DNA of 64,000 bases, taken from positions 37,849,682 to 37,913,681 of the forward strand of contig NC_052619.1 of assembly GCF_016545825.1 (NCBI RefSeq), given 5' to 3'. The notes beneath the pieces are model-generated. The model was not told the origin of the DNA. It worked only from the letters and a program-made list of their open reading frames with translations, and searched no databases. This document shows positions 59,501 through 64,000 of the stretch, in pieces; position 1 is the stretch's first letter; each line of letters opens with the position of its first letter. The translations under genes were made by a program, and so were the position numbers. The stretch is from Eucalyptus grandis (taxonomy: Eukaryota > Streptophyta > Magnoliopsida > Myrtales > Myrtaceae).

Positions 59501-60368
59501 TTTTCTCTCGGACTCAAGTATATAGCACAAGGGTGGACATGCTACGTGCTCGTCCTTTAATTACTGATGGAGCCATCTCTTTGGATGGTGGAATAATCAG
59601 AGCTCCTGGCATGTATTCCCTAGGCAGGCGGTAGGACAACTTTGCCCATCATCATTAACAATGTGCATCCATTTACAAATCCTGAAGTATTTTAATAAGC
59701 AATTCCTGCACATTGGGAAGGTCTTTTTTTTTTTTTTTTTTATATAAAAACAAAATTCTGCATAAAATGGTCATTCACGGTCTCTCCTGATCTTTATGGC
59801 TTCTTTGATCACATCAGTTCATATCTAATCATTTATGTTCTCATTGATACAAAATTGTGTCTTGCTCCAGTATTGAACATGATTCTCAGAAGAATTAAGT
59901 TGAGTATGCTTGCAGCTACAAGTGAAGAATTGCATGCATATATGGTTAGATTTACAAAAAGTTCTGTCGTTTTCGTGTGTTAGGAAAGTATCTACTATCT
60001 TAAAATATTTCCTTTTAGTCAGGTTGTAGAGTGTGTTTCTTTCTCTGACTAAAAATAACTGAAATTTTCTTCTGCTGCATTTGTCCCTCCTATAAATTTC
60101 AAGGGAGGATGTGGATGTGAGATTTCCAGTACCATCAGGTGCATCCAGTCGTCCTACAAATTACCGTGAGATAGAAAACCGGATGAAGGACTTGAAGTGG
60201 AAAAGGGAAAAACTGCTGGAAGATTTGCGACAAGAGCGACAAATGTTGGATCACGCTAAACTGGATTTCGAGAGAAAGAAGCAAGAATTTTTTATGTTTC
60301 TTGGTCAAAGCTCTTCTTACGCAACCTGCCTGGGTAATGCCCGATCCAATTTAACAGTGATGCGTTAA
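56513..60368 (+). CDS. DMS3: DMS3, SMC-hinge protein of RNA-directed DNA methylation
   Basis: Seven coding exons join in phase to a 435-aa protein: 56513-56545, 57717-57863, 58056-58170, 58484-58718, 59037-59228, 59310-59630 and 60104-60368, all with GT-AG introns. Arabidopsis DMS3 is about 420 aa. DMS3 is a nuclear protein with an SMC hinge domain but no ATPase heads. With DRD1 and RDM1 it forms the DDR complex, which lets RNA polymerase V transcribe target loci for siRNA-guided DNA methylation. The match is seen in the coiled-coil stretch at residues 61-99 ([14 protein letters not shown]), the hinge region at about 140-340 ([52 protein letters not shown]), and the C-terminal coiled coil at 365-420 ([13 protein letters not shown]). 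No stop or shift is found. The start is set by the short first exon, ATG followed by [11 protein letters not shown]. Confidence 0.93.
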
Positions 60369-61534
60369 CCTTACTTTGAAAGACGTTATATATATATTTT
60401 GGGAACGCTTCTCCGCTGGATAGCACATATTGATGTCTCTATGGTACTAATTTAGTGTGCAAATTAGGTTCTTGCCGTTCTTTTATATATTTTTATGTGC
60501 AATTTGATTAGTATGAAATTTGTCCAGTATACTGTTCGAATAATCAAATTTTAAAACTGATTGCATGTTCGAATGAAAATATACTTACAGTTTGTCTTTT
60601 AAGACGATATCTGTTAAAAAATGCAATGTTTCAGAGAAATGGTAATATCTGTTCAAAAAGAAAGAAAGAAAAAAAAAACCTCTTGTAAATTTTTCATTTC
60701 TGTCTCAATATTTTTTACTTTGAGAGTTCTTGGAGATATACTAAAACTGCTATTGGGTATTCTCATTTGAGAATTTTGTTGTATTCTGGAAAATTTTTGC
60801 TAGTAACCATTAGTAATGCTATAGGGCAAAAACTTCTTTAAAGACAGTATATTCACATCTCAAAGTTCGATTCTATTATTTTCGATTGATTTTTTTCCCC
60901 ATAATAAGTTGGCAAAAATTTCTTCATTTATTGATGAGTTCATAGTGTATATATATTCGAGTGAGCATTAGAATAGGAATATAATAGGACCGACCAAAAA
61001 AAAAAAATTAGTATATAACCAAATTAGGTTTCTTTTCTAAGTCACAAACCTCTTGACACGTGTCATCAAGATAAGGCTCCTCACATGTTTTTCCAAAATC
61101 CCAAGTGCTTGGAAAAAACCGATATTTTTATTGATTTTCGTCTACGTTCTTTTAGGATCTAATGGATTTCATCATTTGTGGCTTATATGTGGGAATAATC
61201 CAATGACATCTCTTCTCGATGAGTTTGGAGCAAACGAATCTATGGAAAGCTTGATTCTACTCATATATGATGTGTTGGGCTTCTCTGTATAATACAATAG
61301 TTTATCAAAAAAATGCATCCAACGGACCATACAATTTTGCAATAGGACATGGACAAACTATCTAGGTTCCTGGTCATTTGATGAATAGTTTGCATTTTCT
61401 ATAAAAGAAAATGGGAGGGTGGCCTTCTGGATTTGGGCGTCTGCATTTTAGCTCTGTGAAAAACAAATATTGCAAGTACCTAAACATTTGCCATCTATTG
61501 AAGTTGAGTATCTACATTTTTTTTCCCATTCGAG
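60369..61534. other. Downstream spacer of DMS3
   Basis: The DMS3 3' region and AT-rich DNA. A short frame at 61,053-61,292 has no support. Confidence 0.5.
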
Positions 61535-61990
61535 TACTTCAACTTTTCAAAATTGGCTTAATGTAAGATCTCCGCTAATTGCTTGTCATCTCATATAATT
61601 TTGCTGATGTGACTCACTTACGTGGCAAGAGTTAAGCACAATTAGTGATGTTGCTTGCTTACATAACAAACGTTATGTCATCTCTAGTTAGGTGTTAGGT
61701 GATGAGAAAAGAGAGAGTTTGCCGACTTGGACGATTTTATCATCTAATATATCTCTCCCGACAAGACATCATCTCAAGTGGCTACATTGGACACTAATGT
61801 GGACAATTAATGGCTATATAATGGGATTAGTGTCCACGTTGGCATTTTCCGTCGGTGATGATAATAGAGGCCTCATATTGATCTACATTAGAAAAGTTGA
61901 TGTACTTGATTGAACAAGAAAAAAGTGTAATACATGACTATAAAATGGACAAAAGTTCAGGTGCGTGCCATGCTATTACTTCTTAAAAAA
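61535..61990. repeat. Small dispersed element related to 43,985-44,190
   Basis: It shares ACTTCAACTTTTCAAAATTG and the following 180 bp with the segment near 44,010. Its far end (about 61,900-61,975) contains inverse-like words (AAAAGTTGATGTACTTG), consistent with a MITE. Confidence 0.6.
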
Positions 61991-63040
61991 AGCTCTGTTT
62001 GATCTGTGAAGTTTTTTGTTTTTTGTTTTTCATTTGGTGGTCAAGATAAAATGTTGTCTCTTTTTGAAAATATGTTACTTAAAAGATGCAATCACATGCG
62101 ATAATCAAACCTTCAACTGGATTATAGATGATAGATATAAATGAAAGAAATCTTGCACAGTAGCTAGTGCGTCAAAATTACAAAAAATTAATTCAAACTT
62201 GACGGAATCCGCATTCACTTTTGAGAGCAGTGAGGATACATCAATATTAAAATTAGGAAGCTACTACAAAAACTCCAGGTTGGAGCAGTTAATTACGATG
62301 TTAGGAGATTTTCAAATGCCCATTACGAAAAGAAAATTTGAAATCAAATTGTCCAAAAAAATTCCATGTATGAGTTTCCCACATCAGGAACTTCTGTTGC
62401 TAGCATGGGGACAAAAAAATTGATACTTTTGGCATAAAGTACAAGGACTATGTTGGAAAAAAAGGGGTAATCTCAATTTTCTCTTAAAAGTACATGGATC
62501 ACTTGTGACATGACCTCTTATTGATAGCATAAATTAAATTTTATCTTACTTTTGTTAACATGGAAATAACGCTTTATATCATCCTTTTCCAATCGCCTCT
62601 TTATCTGCTAACCAAAAAAGAAAATCACCACTTTATCTCTCGATTGCATACTAAGAAACTTGGTTGGAAACTGTATCACTGGGACCGATTAAAAATTAAT
62701 ACGGTGATCGACCAGATTAAAAAAATCTATCCAAGCATTAAAATAAAGATTGACAAACAAAAGGACCAAAATCTAATTTACTTTTCAAGCTAATTTTCAT
62801 GAGAAAAGTTCAAGCTAATTTTCATGAGAAAAGTTCACTCTGCCCTCATTCAAACGCTTCTTTGCCCTTTTATATAACCAAAGATAAGCGCATGCAAGAG
62901 TTATGGAAGTCCTTAGGTGGCCGGCACACAGGGCAGTAATTCAAAGTATATGGATTGATAAGCTAGTAAACATCACTCACCTATTGATGAGTTCAAAGCT
63001 GTTGCGACCCTCTTCTCCAACGTGGTTTTAGAAATGGATG
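61991..63040. other. Intergenic DNA
   Basis: AT-rich, with no gene seen. A short direct repeat (CAAGCTAATTTTCATGAGAA) is doubled at about 62,788-62,835. Confidence 0.5.
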
Positions 63041-63180
63041 GGTTCAAAGGTAATGCCCAAAGGTGGGCCAATGACCCTTAATTAGGTGTGGGTTCTCCCA
63101 AGCTTTTATCCCACGAGTCAAAGGTGGGCCACCAAATTCCACGGGCCAACAACCCTTAAGTCGGCTCACAAATAAAAGTT
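63041..63180 (+). repeat. LTR-like repeat fragment
   Basis: It is similar to 600-680 (AATGCCCAAA-GG, then TTAA-TGTGGGTTCTCC-AAGCT). It contains two related halves. It may be part of the element that follows, or an independent fragment. Confidence 0.4.
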
Positions 63181-64000
63181 CTCTTGTAATTCAACATGGG
63201 ATGGGTTTCTTAGGTCAAAGGAGTAATTTTAAGAGCAGCAAAAAGGAAAAACAATTCCAACAACAATTATTTATCTTTGCATGGAAAAGAGTTTCTCACA
63301 ATGGTCCAAGAATGAAAAATTCTCATGTTGATTTTATGCATTCGCAAGGTCATAAGCCACAATTCAAACAAAACAAGTCCAAGAAGCTTGTGAAAGGAAC
63401 AAACAAAGTCATTTCCTATCAAATATGTAACAAGTAGGAATATATTGCTTTAGATTGCTTTATTCGCTTTAATCAATCTTTCCTCCCATTAGATGTGCCA
63501 AAGACATTAGTTGCACTTATTGTTGGAGATGATAAGACTCAGAATGGTTCATTAATACCGGAGCTTCAAATCACATGATCGAAAGTGAAGATACCTTCTC
63601 AACTTATGACCATATATCGGGAAAGATAGTGTAATGGTTGGAAATGATGATTCGCTTAAAATTTTGCATACTAGTGATGCTCATATCAATTTGGGCCAAA
63701 AGAACATTGACTTAAAAAATGTTCTACTTATTACTCAAATGAAAAAAAAAAATTATTAATGAGCTAATTTACAACTGACTATCCTCTAAATTTTGAGTTC
63801 TCTGCCACTGGTTTTGTGATAAAGGACAAGAAAATGGAAAATGTTCTAACAGTTGGAGACCATGAAGGTGATCTATATACCTTGAAGGCACCAAAAGAAA
63901 CACTATCTTCAAATTGGGTTAGGAAAGTGATGAAGTACTTGACATCAAAGCTTGCTGATAATTTGTCATCTACAAAATAAAGGTGATATTACTGTTTCTG
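63181..64000 (+). pseudogene. Copia gag-pol remnant, cut by the window end
   Basis: The order is gag end, zinc-knuckle start (YQICNK, then a stop where the knuckle should continue, then ALDCF), protease, and the pre-integrase segment. After a frame change near 63,540 the protease motif reads FINTGASNHM, with Asn in place of the catalytic Asp. The following blocks (KNVLL, GDLYTL at about 63,870) are usual for copia elements. It is inactive. Confidence 0.8.

Overview
This is nuclear DNA of a flowering plant, probably a eudicot. The evidence is GT-AG introns in the real genes, a recognisable RNA-directed DNA methylation gene (DMS3), a type I MADS-box remnant, and plant-type LTR retrotransposons whose primer sites match initiator Met tRNA. 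Nothing in the window fixes the species.

Positions 1-38,030 are almost entirely nested mobile DNA. A chromovirus-like Ty3/gypsy element (G1, minus strand, 3137-12858, target duplication TTTTT) sits inside the 5' LTR of a second gypsy element (G2, plus strand, 2452-3136 and 12864-14711). G2 keeps its primer site and a broken gag and is then cut off near 16,170. Next comes an old endogenous pararetrovirus (caulimovirid) on the minus strand, with pieces at about 16,180-16,572, 34,937-36,791 and 37,402-38,030. It is split by a Ty1/copia element (C1, minus strand, 16573-34936, LTRs 2.0 and 1.8 kb). C1 is itself split by a third gypsy-type element (G3, minus strand, 19114-28334). G3 belongs to the G2 LTR family, has LTRs of 3.5 and 3.7 kb, and has an internal region of only 2.0 kb. 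Every coding region in this block carries stops or frameshifts.

Positions 38,030-48,100 hold smaller elements and one short intact reading frame. There is a 964-bp terminal-inverted-repeat element with a GC-rich core and an 8-bp target duplication. There are foldback-type elements, and a 404-bp TRIM with a perfect CTTAG duplication inserted in an older TRIM-like LTR. At 42,797-43,195 an intact 132-aa frame resembles the part of an AGL62-like (M-alpha) MADS protein that follows the DNA-binding domain, but the MADS domain is absent.

Positions 48,100-60,400 contain two spliced plus-strand genes. The first (48,545-51,218, five coding exons) encodes a protein of about 206 aa that I do not recognise; its 3' end carries a 64-bp tandem duplication. 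The second (56,513-60,368, seven coding exons, 435 aa) is DMS3, the SMC-hinge protein of the DDR complex that helps Pol V act in RNA-directed DNA methylation. A foldback element lies between them. From 60,400 to the window end there is non-coding DNA with repeat remnants and the start of another copia gag-pol remnant.

The least conventional signals are a cluster of six short hairpins in one copia LTR that is missing from its partner, a 37-bp minisatellite present in 11 copies in one G3 LTR and 4 in the other, a roughly 184-bp repeat series in the longer G1 LTR, and an 18-bp perfect inverted repeat inside G3. I found no clear new multi-gene system.
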